This document shows positions 10,563-21,679 of a stretch of DNA of 64,000 nt, piece by piece. The stretch comes from Arenicola marina (taxonomy: Eukaryota; Annelida; Polychaeta; Arenicolidae): NCBI GenBank assembly GCA_964019135.1, contig OZ025248.1:10485574-10549573 (forward strand), given 5' to 3'. The notes under the pieces are model-generated. The model saw only the letters and a list, made by a program, of their open reading frames with translations. It did not search any database and was not told the origin of the DNA. Position 1 is the stretch's first letter. Each line of letters begins with the position of its first letter. The position numbers and the translations under genes are program-made.

Positions 10563-12395
10563 ATGGAGGCAAGCCGGGGAAGCGGGTTGTTGGGAGCGAG
10601 CCCAGATCTGACCCTAGAGCAGCATAGTCTGCTCGGGGAGGATTATGGGTGGTGGAAGGGGTTGACGGGGGATCTCCTGCGTCAAAATCAGTCGCCAGCC
10701 AGGGCTGAATCAGCCCAGACGGCAGTAAAAAACCCGGGGGAAGGGAAAGTTAATGAAAAAAAAATGGCGTCCTTCTTCCCCAAAAATCAACCGGAGCTCC
10801 CTGATTGGTTGGTGAGCTCACGTGACACTACGGGGCGATATGATTCGTCCACAGCCGCCGGGCCAAGGGAGTCAGTTGAGGTGGGCCGAGCAGGCGGGGG
10901 GCTGGACTCAGCCCAAGGCCTGCAGGCACACCTCGCTGGCGCTTGGGCTGGCAGTGCACCTGAGTGGGGTGACGCGTCATCCAAGATGGCCGCGCCCATA
11001 GGAGGTAAACAAACTGAGAACTCAGTGCGTTTTGCCGATGTTTCTTCAGAGAAGGAACGAGTCTTCGGTCGAATTAGACCGGGATTAGAGGGGGAGAGTC
11101 GGTACGGGCGGGCCAGTGGTCAAGGCAGAGGCTTATACGACCCAGAGCAGCTTGAAAGGGGAAGCAGGAAGGTGACAGGAGACGCAGGGCTGGCCTCTCC
11201 TGACAGATATGTCAGAAGATGGACGCCCAGCGACTTCATGGTGACTGACCACTCAACCCCTAGATACCCATCCACCCCTACAGGTACGACGCATGTCGAC
11301 AGCAGATACCTGTGCGAGGATAGGCCTTATGCAGAGGCGAGAGATAGTCCCTTAAGAGGTGATCCCTGTGGCATAAGCCAGCCCAGTTGGGCTATGCCGA
11401 GGTCAGACTATGGGAGGGATGGAGGGATGTATGTGCCCTCTCCCTACCATCAAGTTACCTCAGGGACAGAGCCTACACCCCAGACCCCAATATCGTCAGC
11501 CGCATTGAAAAATCGGCTATGGCGGGCAGGACTAAAGAAGTGTCCACGGGTCCCGACCTTTACAGGCAAGGCTGACGAGGGGGGTGTGCGGGATTTCCTA
11601 CACAGGTTTGAAACGATTGGTAACCTGTGTGGGTGGACTGGTGAGCAAAGCGCCATTAACCTTAAAATGGCTTTGCAAGGTGAGGCGCATCGGTTGGTAG
11701 TCATGGGCACATCTAGCCGGGATTACGCAACCCTGCGGGCGAGTTTGCTTGACCAATATGGCCAGCCAGAAGGCACAGGTGGTGCTCTGAGGCAATTTCG
11801 AGCCAGAACTCGGAGACAGGGGGAATCGCTGCGCGCATATGCATGCGCCCTAAGTGACTTGGTCCGGCAGGTATATCCTGGGACCGATGAAACCTGTCGG
11901 GTTATGAATGTCCGAGAGCAGTTCATCAATGGCTTGGCGGATGAAAGTACCAAACGAGCATGTTACTTAGTGGGTGACGTGTCTCTGGGAAAATTAGTAG
12001 AGATAGCCGAGCGGAGCAAGGAGTACTCTAACCCTGACCCCGGTCGGAGTAAGCCACAGGTGCGTCGGGTAGAGACCGCTCCTGCTTGTGCAGTGTCAGC
12101 TGATGACGAGGGGGCTGACCGCAGCATGGACGCGTTGGTAGCTCGTGTTGTTGAAGCCCTTAAGTGCGATAACACCCAATCGGGTAAAACCGAAAGGGGG
12201 GGTCGCTCGAGAGGGAATGGTAATGGACAGGGCACGTGCAGTGGCAGGCCAGATTGGCTAGCCTCCATACAATGTTACAATTGTGCAGAGTATGGACACA
12301 TGGCTCGGGAATGCTCGCAACCTCGTAGAGCAGGTCAATCGACCCGGGGAGGTAGAGGTAGGGGTGGCAGGGGAAGATATTCCCCAAACGAATAG
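10563..12395 (+). CDS. Gag polyprotein of the LTR retrotransposon
   Basis: A 610-residue structural protein that would form the particle and bind genomic RNA. The N-terminal 330 residues are low-complexity and rich in Gly, Ser and Arg. Residues about 340-500 look like a retrotransposon capsid domain (FTGKADEG start, then FLHRFE, a central MALQGEAH, and a QFRARTRRQGESL segment). Near the C-terminus is one CCHC zinc knuckle, CYNCAEYGHMAREC, followed by an Arg/Gly-rich tail. The ATG at 10563 lies 50 nt past the 5' LTR. The stop TAG (12393-12395) comes one codon after a slippery heptamer, and the pol frame, open from 12362, overlaps the gag end in the -1 frame. Confidence 0.9.
   Translation: MEASRGSGLLGASPDLTLEQHSLLGEDYGWWKGLTGDLLRQNQSPARAESAQTAVKNPGEGKVNEKKMASFFPKNQPELPDWLVSSRDTTGRYDSSTAAGPRESVEVGRAGGGLDSAQGLQAHLAGAWAGSAPEWGDASSKMAAPIGGKQTENSVRFADVSSEKERVFGRIRPGLEGESRYGRASGQGRGLYDPEQLERGSRKVTGDAGLASPDRYVRRWTPSDFMVTDHSTPRYPSTPTGTTHVDSRYLCEDRPYAEARDSPLRGDPCGISQPSWAMPRSDYGRDGGMYVPSPYHQVTSGTEPTPQTPISSAALKNRLWRAGLKKCPRVPTFTGKADEGGVRDFLHRFETIGNLCGWTGEQSAINLKMALQGEAHRLVVMGTSSRDYATLRASLLDQYGQPEGTGGALRQFRARTRRQGESLRAYACALSDLVRQVYPGTDETCRVMNVREQFINGLADESTKRACYLVGDVSLGKLVEIAERSKEYSNPDPGRSKPQVRRVETAPACAVSADDEGADRSMDALVARVVEALKCDNTQSGKTERGGRSRGNGNGQGTCSGRPDWLASIQCYNCAEYGHMARECSQPRRAGQSTRGGRGRGGRGRYSPNE
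12383..12389 (+). promoter_or_regulatory. -1 ribosomal frameshift heptamer C CCA AAC
   Basis: In the gag frame the codons here are TCC CCA AAC GAA TAG, so CCCAAAC fits X XXY YYZ exactly. A -1 slip moves ribosomes into the frame that is open from 12362 and runs into protease. No ATG for pol lies nearby, which supports Gag-Pol fusion by frameshifting. The downstream structure was not assessed. Confidence 0.8.
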
Positions 12396-15300
12396 GGGCT
12401 AGTGAAAATCCGGTGGTAGCTAGCCCGCTTCACCACCCTGAGAGAGAAGGGAGACCGGGGGGCGAGGAAACTCAGCCCAAATCTGTCAAATCAGATAACG
12501 ACGCAGATGGTCCGATCACACCCCGTGTTTATAGGGTGAAACCAGCGAGGGGTTGGATCATACATGCCCAGCTGCATGGTGTAGATTGCCCTTTGTTGGT
12601 GGATACTGGCGCATCTGTGTCTATCATTGACCATCAGACCTACATGTCAATCCCGACCAGCCACCGGCCCCCATTACAAGCAGCGCAGCTGCCGCTGACC
12701 ACTGCTGATGGGGAGCAGATGAAGCTGGAAGGAGAGACGTGTGTGGAGATCATGCTGGATGGCATGTGCCTGTCTCAAGACGTCGTAGTGGCAAAGTTAC
12801 AGGATCGTGGGGGGATATTGGGACTGGATTTCCTTCAGGAGCATGGGTGTGAAATGTCACTGCGTGATGGCCTCCTCAGAATAGGTAAATCGACCTTTGC
12901 ACTGGGGCGTGAAGGCAAGCAGGACAGAGTAGCCCGTGTTCGCCTGACGGAATCAGTAGCAGTTCTCCCCGGTACTGAGGTGGTGGTTACAGGCAGAGCG
13001 GAGAATAAGCTCCAGTATGCTCATGGGGGCAATGCCCTATTGACTCCTGTCCGTAGTGTGGGCAATAGCACTGGTGTGGTGGTCGCCTCGGCCCTTGTGG
13101 CGCCTGGAACGAAGCACATCCCGGTCGTTTTGCTAAACGCATCGGATGAGACTGTGTACTTACGTAAGGGCGGCACCGTTGGGATCCTTGAGGCCCTACC
13201 CAATCACACCGTGTTAGAAGTACCAGACGAGGACACGGAGGTCAGCCAGCACCAACCGGCGACCAAACCATCTCACGTGCCTGGGGCCCTGCCACCAGCT
13301 CTCGAGCAGCTGTGTGATAATCTTTCACCAGAGCTGACATTGCCACAGCGACAGACGGTGCAGGCAGTAGTCTGTGAATACACTGACGTATTTGCAGAGA
13401 GCACGGAGGAGCTCGGAAGAACCGGTCTGGTGAAGCACCGAATTGACACTGGGGGCGCGTACCCCATACGTCAACGAGCTCGCCACCTCCCGGTAGCGCA
13501 GCAGGCCGTGGAGTCTGCCGAAATAGAGTCCATGTTGGAGCGAGGGGTAATCGAACCTAGCACCAGTTCATGGAGCAGTCCGGTAGTGTTGGTGAAGAAG
13601 AAGGATGGGAGTACCCGGTTCTGTGTAGACTATCGTAAGCTTAACGATGTCACACGCAAGGACGCGTACCCCCTACCCTTAATCTCCGACACGCTGGATG
13701 CCTTGACTGGGGCTCAGTGGTTTTGTACCCTCGACCTGGCCTCTGGCTACTGGCAAGTAGAGATGGACGAGCGTGATAAGGAGAAGACCGCCTTTATCAC
13801 CCGTCAAGGTCTCTTCCAGTGGAAGGTGATGAGCTTCGGCCTGTGTAACGCGCCGGCCACTTTTGAGAGGCTGATGGAGCTAGTTCTCCGTGGTCTCTGC
13901 TGGCGTAGTTGCCTGGTGTATCTCGATGACGTCATCGTCTTCGGGAAGACCTTTGAGGAGACGTTGAGCCGTCTCACCATTGTGTGGGACAGATTCAGAG
14001 AGGCAGGCCTGAGGATGAAGGCCTCAAAATGTCGACTCTTCCAGACCGAGGTGCTGTACCTAGGTCACGTGGTTTCGCGTCACGGCATCTTGACGGACCC
14101 TGCGAAGGTGTCGGCGGTGCGTGATTGGCCAACACCCGTGACCGTCAAAGAGGTGCGGAGTTTTCTGGGACTGGCCTCATACTACCGGCGATTCATACCT
14201 GGGTTCGCTCAGGTCGCTGGCCCTATGACGGCAATGACCCGGAAGAACGTGCCCTTTGTCTGGGATGACGACAAGGAGAGGGCCTTTCGAGCCCTTCAGA
14301 CAGCCCTCTGTGAAGCTCCGATCCTCGGGTATCCCACGAGAGAAGACCGGTTCGTGCTGTACAGCGATGCGAGCGGCGATGCCATGGGCTGCGTGCTGGC
14401 TCAGCAACAGGAGGGTGGTGAAAAGGTCATCGCGTATGCGTCCAAGACCTTCAGTCGCACTCAGCGGCGCTACTGCACCACTCACCGAGAGCTGCTGGCC
14501 GTGGTGACGTTTGTGAAGCAATTCCGTCACTACCTGTGAGGTCGACCGTTCACCGTTTTGACAGACCATGCGTCACTCACGTGGCTCTTGAACTTCCGGG
14601 AGGCGGAAAACATGGTTGCTCGCTGGTTGGCTACGTTGGGCACTTACGATTTCAAAGTGATCCACAGGCCCGGCTCGAAGATCGGCCATGCCGATGCCCT
14701 CTCCCGGAAGGTGACGCGTCCCTGCAAGCGCATGGAGTGCGAAGACTGCCTGCCGCTCAGGGGGCGCGTGGAGAGGAAGGAAGACGAGGGGACCCCAGGG
14801 CTAGTCCAGGGGTCGCAGGCTGTCCTCACTGGATCAGTGGAAGGACAGTCTGACGAGGTGAAGGCGATAGCCTTAACAGCCTTAACAGCTCCGGTACAGG
14901 TCGGTGACCCTGTTGTCGCTGGTGATACTGACGGTACGCAGACGGAAGGGAAGGTGGCTACCGCCATAGTGCGTGAGCTGCGATGGGTCCCGGATGTGGC
15001 ATTGACGGATATCCGTCGCTGGCAGAGCGAGGATGAGAGCATAGAGTGTATGCTCAGCCACTTAAAGACTCGGGTCCATAAACCCCCGTTTGCCGAGGTC
15101 AGGAGCCAGAGTGAGGTGACGAAGTGCCTCTGGCAACAGTGGGACAATCTGGTCGTTGATGATGACATCCTGTACCGGAAGAAGCAAGCCAGCTGTGACA
15201 CCGGGGTGGTGCAACAGTTGGTAGTGCCGCCGCCACTGCGCAAACGATTGTTTGATGCAGTGCATCGTGACCGATTGGGAGGTCATATGGGTCATTCCAA

Positions 15301-16573
15301 GTCCTTGGCGTCCCTGAAGCGGAGCTACTATTGGCCAAGAATGTCTGCTGATGTAAGTCGGTGGCTGACGTTGTGCAGGGATTGCGGGCAGAGGAAGCCT
15401 GCGTCCGCTCCACATAGAGCCCCGCTAACGCAGATGCCAGTAGGAGAACCGTGGGAGCGTATAGCCATGGATCTGGTTGGCCCGATGCCGGAGTCTGGGG
15501 GTGGCCGGAAGTACGTGCTGGTGGTGGAGGACTACTTCACCAAGTGGGTGGAGGGCTTCGCGATAGCGAACAAGGAAGCTCAGACCGTGGCGGACAAACT
15601 GGTGACCGAAGTGTTCTGCCGGTTTGGCTGCCCGAGGCAGTTGCACTCGGATAGGGGGAGAGAGTTTGACAACCAACTCCTGCAGGAGGTGTGTCGGCTG
15701 ATGCGGATTGAGAGGACACTCACAACCCCGTATCGGCCTCAGTCGGACGGCTTGGTTGAAAATTTCAACAGAGTCCTCCAAGACATGATCTTCACGTATG
15801 CACGATTGCATCCGCAGGATTGGGAAGATCACCTCCCGTACGCCTTGTGTGCCTATCGGTCGTCCGAGCATCGGAGCACGAAGGTCTCCCCTTACCGACT
15901 GCTATTCGGTCGTGAGATAACCCTCCCACTCGACCTGCAGGTTGAAGGTCCCCCACGCGAGCGCGCTCCCGCATGCGTGACCGCCTACGGAGAGTGGTTG
16001 CGTGATGCGATGGAGATTGGCCATCACATTGCCCGTCGGGAGAGCTGCAAGGCAGCGGTCCGGCAGAAGACCGGCTATGACATGAGGGCAACCCCAGTGA
16101 ACTTCCCGGTAGGAAGTTGGGTGTGGCGCTACTGTACAGCCACAGCCAGAATCAAGGGGGGGATCCGCTGGGCAGGCCCATTCCTGGTGGTGAGGAGACC
16201 ATCGGCCGTCAATGTGTCCATCCAGCGCTCCGCTGTCGACAGGACCATTGTGGAGCACGTGGACCACCTAAAGGAGTATGTGGAGGACCCGGACGATCCC
16301 TTGGTTAGTTGGTTGACACCTCCTGCGATGCAGGAGCCGGCTGTGCAGGAGAGCGAGGCCACTGAGACCCCCGCAGCCGCCGAGGCCCCAGGGTTGACCC
16401 CGGACGGTAGTGACGAGGAGGGGGTAGACGAGAGACCTGACCCAACGTCCCACCAGTCAGACGCTTCCAACGTACCGGAAGTACTGGTGGGGACGCCCAA
16501 CACGGAAGAGAGCGCCCCAAGTCCACGCCGTGGCCAGCGAGTAAGGCGGCCACCAGTGAGGCTGGATTGGTAA
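12389..16573 (+). pseudogene. Pol (protease-RT-RNase H-integrase), one in-frame TGA
   Basis: Read in the -1 frame after gag. The aspartic protease motif VDTGAS is at about 12602-12619. Reverse transcriptase has the YLDD active site at about 13918-13929. RNase H follows with YSDASGDAMG. At 14537-14539 a TGA interrupts RNase H just after FRHYL; the same frame resumes at once and continues through the TDHASL segment to integrase. Integrase shows the HHCC zinc-binding region (15260-15400), then the catalytic D, D and E in MDLVGP, HSDRGREFD and GLVENFN (15460-15765), and a GPF-containing C-terminal module. All catalytic motifs are present; only the stop is abnormal. Confidence 0.9.
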
Positions 16574-18046
16574 GTGACCCAGTTGACACAGCGATATGGC
16601 AGAAGCCATCGAGCGGCCATGGAAGGAGTCAGCGCTGCTGTGGGAAAGGTGTGAGGTTGGTACGCCCAGCCGGCCGATTGGCCGGAGTCGCCACTCTGGC
16701 TGGTCGTGCTGAGGAGACTGTAGGATGGACGTGATGCCCTACAGTAAGCTGGTCCGAGGTGGCAGTGAACTAGGCAGCGGTGTCTCAGAAGCAACGGGTG
16801 ATACATCGCTCATGCAGATCCCTGTTCCGCAGCCGGACGCAGGGTGGTGTCACTCCCCGCTTGTGAGGAAGAGAGCTCATCACGCTGTAGCTGGACGGCC
16901 TCAGCTCTCCTGGCGAGGAGGGTTGTTGCCCCCAGCACGGTAGTATGATGAGTAGTAGCCGTCTGCTGATGATTCATTGCCACGCCAGCCCGTTAATCAC
17001 ACAAGTACCAGCAGTCAGCGCAGAGGAGGGCTCTGGGCCGTAGGCTCGATCGGGGCCGTAGCGTGTGTCCTGGGTGCAATGGCGTAAGTGTTGTAAATAA
17101 TATCAGGGTCTCGTCTAAGTAGTGAAGGTGTCTCTATTTGCTGTCCGATGGACAACGCAAACAGGCCCATATGATCGTATCTCAAGTCCCACAGCCCCGT
17201 CGCGAATGCTCGCGGCGGCGGTATCGGGCGTTTCTCTTTCCTCGTTGCAGGTCAAGCCGCCGGAAGACGTCGCGGTAGCGTGGGCCGCGGCGGGAGGTGC
17301 AGGCGACCTACCCGGAGCCTTCTCGCGATAGCAGGGAGTCAGACGGTGCGGTCGTCCCGGAGCCTCCTGCCGCCCCGCTCGCTGCAGCCAGACTTCGAGC
17401 GGCCGAGAGGCGAGCGGCGCCGATGGCGTTAGAGAGCTACTTGACATCGTGAGAGAGACAGCCGCCGGAGACAAGGACGCTGGAACCCATCCAGTTGGCG
17501 TACCGGGCGATGGGGGTCCACCGCGCTGGTGTACCCCCCTTCCCGGTGCCGCGTTGGACCGTAGACGGCGGCTTACTGAACAATAACGCGTTCGACCGGC
17601 TGGAGGCGGACTACTCGATGATGCGCCGCCTCTGGGACTGTGTCGTCGGCATGCGGCGTACCGACTCGTAGTCGGGACGCCGGCCCGGGAGGTGCCACCC
17701 CTGGACTGGCCGCCCGGGTGCTCGCGATGTCGCTCAGGACAATACGACGTCGCGGGCCGCCCTCACATCCCTGCCGGTCGAACTGCAGCCGACAATCCAG
17801 GATCGTCGGCCGGCACAGCGTCCTGGCAGCCTGTCAGGATGCTGGGCTGGGTTTGGCCGCCACACCCCGTGGTGGCTGCCCAGTCGCCGGTCGGCGCGAG
17901 CCGCCGGCAACATCCGCCCCCGAGGGCCGTCCATTGACATTGACATTTGTAGATACGTTCTAGAACATTCCTTTAGTCTCACATTCCACTAGTTTAAGGG
18001 TAAATTAGTCTGTAGTAGAGTAGCGGCGTTCGGGGACGAACGTCTT
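16574..18046 (+). other. Long non-coding tail of the LTR element
   Basis: About 1.47 kb between the pol stop and the polypurine tract, GC-rich, with no long plus-strand frame and nothing resembling an envelope or chromodomain. It could be an untranslated region or a decayed third gene. I see no repeats in it. Confidence 0.6.
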
Positions 18047-18060
18047 GAAGGGAGGGGGAA
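18047..18060 (+). promoter_or_regulatory. Polypurine tract
   Basis: GAAGGGAGGGGGAA immediately before the 3' LTR start TGTAGT, the expected primer site for plus-strand DNA synthesis. Confidence 0.9.
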
Positions 18061-18643
18061 TGTAGTATTTTGGGAATCTAGACCGTCATAACGGCCAGTT
18101 CAGAGCGCCTCGGTTCCCCGTATGGGTGTCGGCAGTTCTTGGAACAGCCGACGGCCCTTATCGGGAGGAACAGCCTGGCGTGCCCTCGGGCGATGCCCGG
18201 GGGGACGCTAGGCTTCGGGATCTGGCTGGCCTAAGGCCGGCAGATCCAAGGAGGCAGCCGGACACGCCGGACGGATCGGACGCGTGGTCCGTGGATCGGA
18301 TTATTAACGCAGAACAGCCCGAAAGTAAGTGCAGACTTCGCCAGTGTTCACCAACTGGTGAAGTCGAGCCACGGGGTCTGGGAATACCCAGGCCCTATAC
18401 TATCGGGTTTTAACCTGTTCCTGCGGTTAATCAGCTGTGTGTATTGTGACGGGTCTCAGTGTATAATATGTACATTATATGTTAAGTCGATTTTAGAGAC
18501 CTCGTGCTATTAAATAAACCCAATCGAACTGTTATCCCCGTTGTTGTTGCCTCTGTGTCCCCCACGCCACCGATCGAGTGATAACCTGGGAAGCAACGAG
18601 AAGTACGATAGTATTTTCTCTTGTGTACTAGAGAAATACCACA
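18061..18643 (+). repeat. 3' LTR
   Basis: Matches 9925-10513 except for the 6-bp indel near 18457. AATAAA is at 18513-18518. It is followed by GCTG, the copy of the 4 bp before the 5' LTR. Confidence 0.95.
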
Positions 18644-18647
18644 GCTG

Positions 18648-19309
18648 TAGGACGGGCAAAAATCTGACAGGGCCCGTCTACAGCCACAGTGCCAAGCAAG
18701 CCTGTGACCGCGGAACGCCTTGGGTTGCCGTCTCACCTCAACTCTGTGAAACAAACTAAGCAACACTCACCGCCAAATCCAGTAGTGTTTAACTCCATAG
18801 ATGTTATGTTACTGGATAGCACCGTTGATATCTTTCAACAGACCCGATGTTCCATGACCTGTCCATCTTTTCCCACACAACAAATTTCGAATCGCCCGCT
18901 CACTCGCCGCTCGTCTTGGCGGAAGTTGTGAACTGCTCGAGTCGCGCGCAGAGCCAGAGCGAATATAGTCAACAATCACACGTGGGCCTGCAGCCATGGG
19001 GGGAGGCATTGGCTGACGGCGTGATCAAGGATATTTGTCAACAATCACACTTTTCTAGGCTAGGTTTACTAATCTGAAGGGTGTCGGTGGGTTCGGGGCG
19101 GCGGGGGTAGGGGGCTGCAGGAGTCGGGCAGAAAAAGAGTCCATTAACCTTCGGTTGGTGTGGGGGGCGGGGGGGGGGCGAGGAGTCCATGAAATTGGTC
19201 CCGCTAGGGCGTGTGCAAGAATTCTTGAAAGGGGGGGGGGGGTGGGCGCAATAATTTGTTCCCCACAGGGCACAGACATATGGAGTCATATATGTGCCAC
19301 TCGCTATGG
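18648..19309. other. No gene seen; G-rich stretch
   Basis: An inverted CTGTAGNACGGGC word pair lies at about 18646-18695. About 19080-19250 is G-rich with several long G-runs, related to the repeat at 9655-9905. Confidence 0.4.
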
Positions 19310-20195
19310 GGCGCCAAGTGTTACTGTTGCATGAAAATCGCGAGTCCGTGAAAAGCCCGGGACTTTCACGTGAAAAGTGTGAGACCACCCAAATTTACTG
19401 CGTTAAAAACGCGAGTCCGTGGAGAACCAGAGTTCTTCACGTGAAAAAAGCGAGTTCTGAGTGCCGTCTCGCTGTTTTCACGGACTTCAGAGAGCGTGTG
19501 AAAGTCCCGGTATTTTCACGAAACTTCTCGTGAAAATACCGGGATTACAACGCTACCGCTTGTGAAAGTCCTGAGTTCTTAACGTAAAAATCCCGAGTTT
19601 CTCACGTGAAAATCAGAAGCTTCATCTGTTATCGCCCACAATGCCTCAAAAGTCCATATCGCCTGTGAATAAAGAAATCGGAAGTGACATATTCGTTACA
19701 CGCCAGTGACACCTATAGTACAAATTTTGCTCGGAGAACAGAGAATCTGAAAGAGATCATTGCGGCTTGGCATAGGAACATGGGGATGGGGGGGGGGACA
19801 GATTGTCATAGTCTGAATATGGCGATGATCCTGTCGCTCACGCATAGGGATAGCTCTCTCTCATGCTAAGCAATGGGGGAAATGGGAAATGGGGGAAATC
19901 TTCATCCTATGACTACCTCCCCCCCCCCCCCCCACCCCACATAACCCACATGGATCGGTAGTGCAGTGGTGTCGCTTATTTCACGGCTTGCTCGCCGTGA
20001 AAAGGCCGGGACACCCTACCCTATGACTGTGCTTTATTTCTCCACGCTCGCCCCCCGTTGTAAATGCGAGTCCGCTCTCTCTCTATACCACATAGAGCCG
20101 CGGTCTCGCATATTTCACGGCTTGTAGTAGTGTAGTGGTCTCGCATTTTTCACGACAAGCAAGTCGTGAAAGTCCCGGGACTTTCACGCTTGACG
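19310..20195. mobile_element. Region built of CGTGAAA/TTTCACG palindromic words
   Basis: Words TTTCACG, CGTGAAA and CCCGGGACTTTCACG recur on both strands at two clusters (about 19325-19615 and 19975-20190). The most perfect hairpin is at 19505-19544. Left words such as GCCCGGGACTTTCACGTGAA are mirrored on the right by GTCCCGGGACTTTCACGC. This suggests a foldback-type element with subterminal short repeats. Ends and target-site duplication were not resolved, and there is no transposase. A 14-bp C-run lies near 19920. Confidence 0.5.
19505..19544. repeat. Near-perfect hairpin, about 17-bp stem
   Basis: Left arm TCCCGGTATTTTCACGA, loop AACTTC, right arm TCGTGAAAATACCGGGA. The arms are fully complementary by eye. 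Confidence 0.9.
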
Positions 20196-20686
20196 TTTTG
20201 CCTCTATTTGGCCTCGCCCCCAACTTTTCGCCCTAATCGGTAAGTTCGAAAAACTCCCCCTGAAATTAGCCCCGAATTTACCTCTACTTTGCCCCAAATG
20301 AAGGACAGCTTCTGAGCCGGCCCTGATCGGGGGCTAAAAGCGGGGCAAGGTCTGCACGCATTGACGAGTGTTCTTGCGGACCACTTAGACGATTTCATTT
20401 CATTTCCAAGTACTAATGAAAAGCTACGCAACAGTTTTTATGAAATTACGGGTAATTATATCGCGTTATCTGCATCAATTATAAATTTGCAATAAAGAAA
20501 AAACGTGTTACCACTTTTTGTATATGACGGATTATATATATATATCCTAGGCCTACTCACGTAATGTGTCATTAGTGGATATCCATTGTTCATACACTGA
20601 AATTGTGTTACTTGTTCTTGATTATCTTCTAGTTGTCTAACGCTATATGCTTGTTATCGTTATGTATGGTGCTTATTGTACCATGG

Positions 20687-20860
20687 TATTATCAAGGCTT
20701 TCCTGGTAAAACTGGTGCAATTGATTGCACTCACATCCTCACAAAGCTGTTGTTTCATATTAATATTATATTCGCAAAATGTTTCCGTTACAAAACTGTA
20801 GTGATCATCAATGCCATCATGGAAGACAAAAGGGACGATATCCCAGGTGCGGGGCTATGT
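20687..20860 (+). pseudogene. Harbinger-like transposase fragment
   Basis: A short frame carries GFPGKTGAIDCTHI, which resembles the motif around the first catalytic Asp of PIF/Harbinger (HARBI1-type) nucleases (FP-GAID-TH). Downstream, RYKTVVIINAIMEDK followed by DDIPGAG resembles the next conserved stretch in degenerate form. Everything else is missing, so this is a decayed remnant. Confidence 0.5.
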
Positions 20861-21484
20861 TTTTTGGGTAGAGGCAATTAACACATTTTCTTGGGGTGCG
20901 ACGAGGGGTGCATTTATGTTTTGGGCCATGGGGAGGTTAAACTTTTTTACTCGGGCATTATGTGTTTCTTAGGAAATAGAGGATGTTTTTTTGGCAAAGG
21001 GCAAAGCACGTTTGTTTTTTAAAACTAACTACGGAGCCAAAGTTTTTTTTACAAAACAACCATTGGTCGATCAGTAGTCCCTAAGTGTAAGATTCTTTGC
21101 AAATGTGACGGCTTTAGCCACAATAACTGAGAAAAATATGGACATAGTTAATTGCTTTATTATTGTCTGTTTAACCTCCCCGAATGTTTTTACTGTTACT
21201 ACTTGAAATTCTTATGAGACATCAAAATACATTTTTGCTACTCGTTGTTGATGACATATATAGGTCAATAAACCGGAATGCGAGGCGAAGAGGACAGCAA
21301 GCAGAGGTAAAGTTGCGAACCAATACTTCGAGTTTGGCCACGTATACATATGACTCATGTCCCCCCCCCCCACCCCCACTACCCGCCTGAACTATGAATG
21401 ATAAGACGAACGCATCTTATAATCTATCGTTTATTCAACTTCATTCAAGTACAGCACAATGGCGTCGCTAGCCGAGCACGACAG
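20861..21484. other. No gene seen
   Basis: T-rich and unremarkable. A TTTATT at about 21430 gives AATAAA on the minus strand, which may serve the exon at 21485-21670. A C-run lies at 21361-21371. Confidence 0.35.
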
Positions 21485-21670
21485 CTAAGGGTCACCAGAC
21501 TCTAATCTGTGAAGTGTAGCTTCCACATAGAGGGTTTTGGTATCGGCCAGTCTCTGCTGCGCAGCATAAGGGGCCGTCATCTGTCGGTACAATTGCAGCT
21601 GGGTATCTGCCACGACGTGCCTATTCTTGCGCTTAAACTGCTGGTCCGGCATTCGTGTAGCTGATGCAAC
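21485..21670 (-). CDS. Possible terminal exon, unrecognised
   Basis: On the minus strand a frame of about 60 codons ends at a stop (21485-21487) followed about 50 bp later by AATAAA. It is preceded by a plausible acceptor (TTTTATTTCGCACGTG...TACAG). The predicted peptide is helical and charged (QFKRKNRHVVADTQ, YAAQQRLADTKTLY), like the C-terminal coiled coil of Myb/SANT-like proteins that accompany Harbinger transposases, but I do not recognise it firmly. The proximity to the Harbinger fragment is suggestive only. Confidence 0.25.
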   Translation of the reverse strand, partial: VASATRMPDQQFKRKNRHVVADTQLQLYRQMTAPYAAQQRLADTKTLYVEATLHRLESGDP

Positions 21671-21679
21671 TGTACACAC

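Larger units (their letters stand above)
9925..18643 (+). mobile_element. Ty3/gypsy-like LTR retrotransposon, nearly intact
   Basis: An 8.72-kb element with two near-identical LTRs, primer-binding and polypurine tracts, gag and pol, flanked by direct GCTG (9921-9924 and 18644-18647). The order protease-RT-RNase H-integrase places it with Ty3/gypsy (Metaviridae-type) elements. The LTRs (589 and 583 bp) differ by a single 6-bp indel that I can see, so the insertion is young. One in-frame TGA interrupts pol, so this copy probably cannot make a complete polyprotein by normal decoding. About 1.5 kb between pol and the 3' LTR has no recognisable gene. Confidence 0.95.

Noticed and set aside
15425..15871. 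Minus-strand frames opposite pol
   Set aside because: Shadow frames of the integrase-coding strand; no features of their own.
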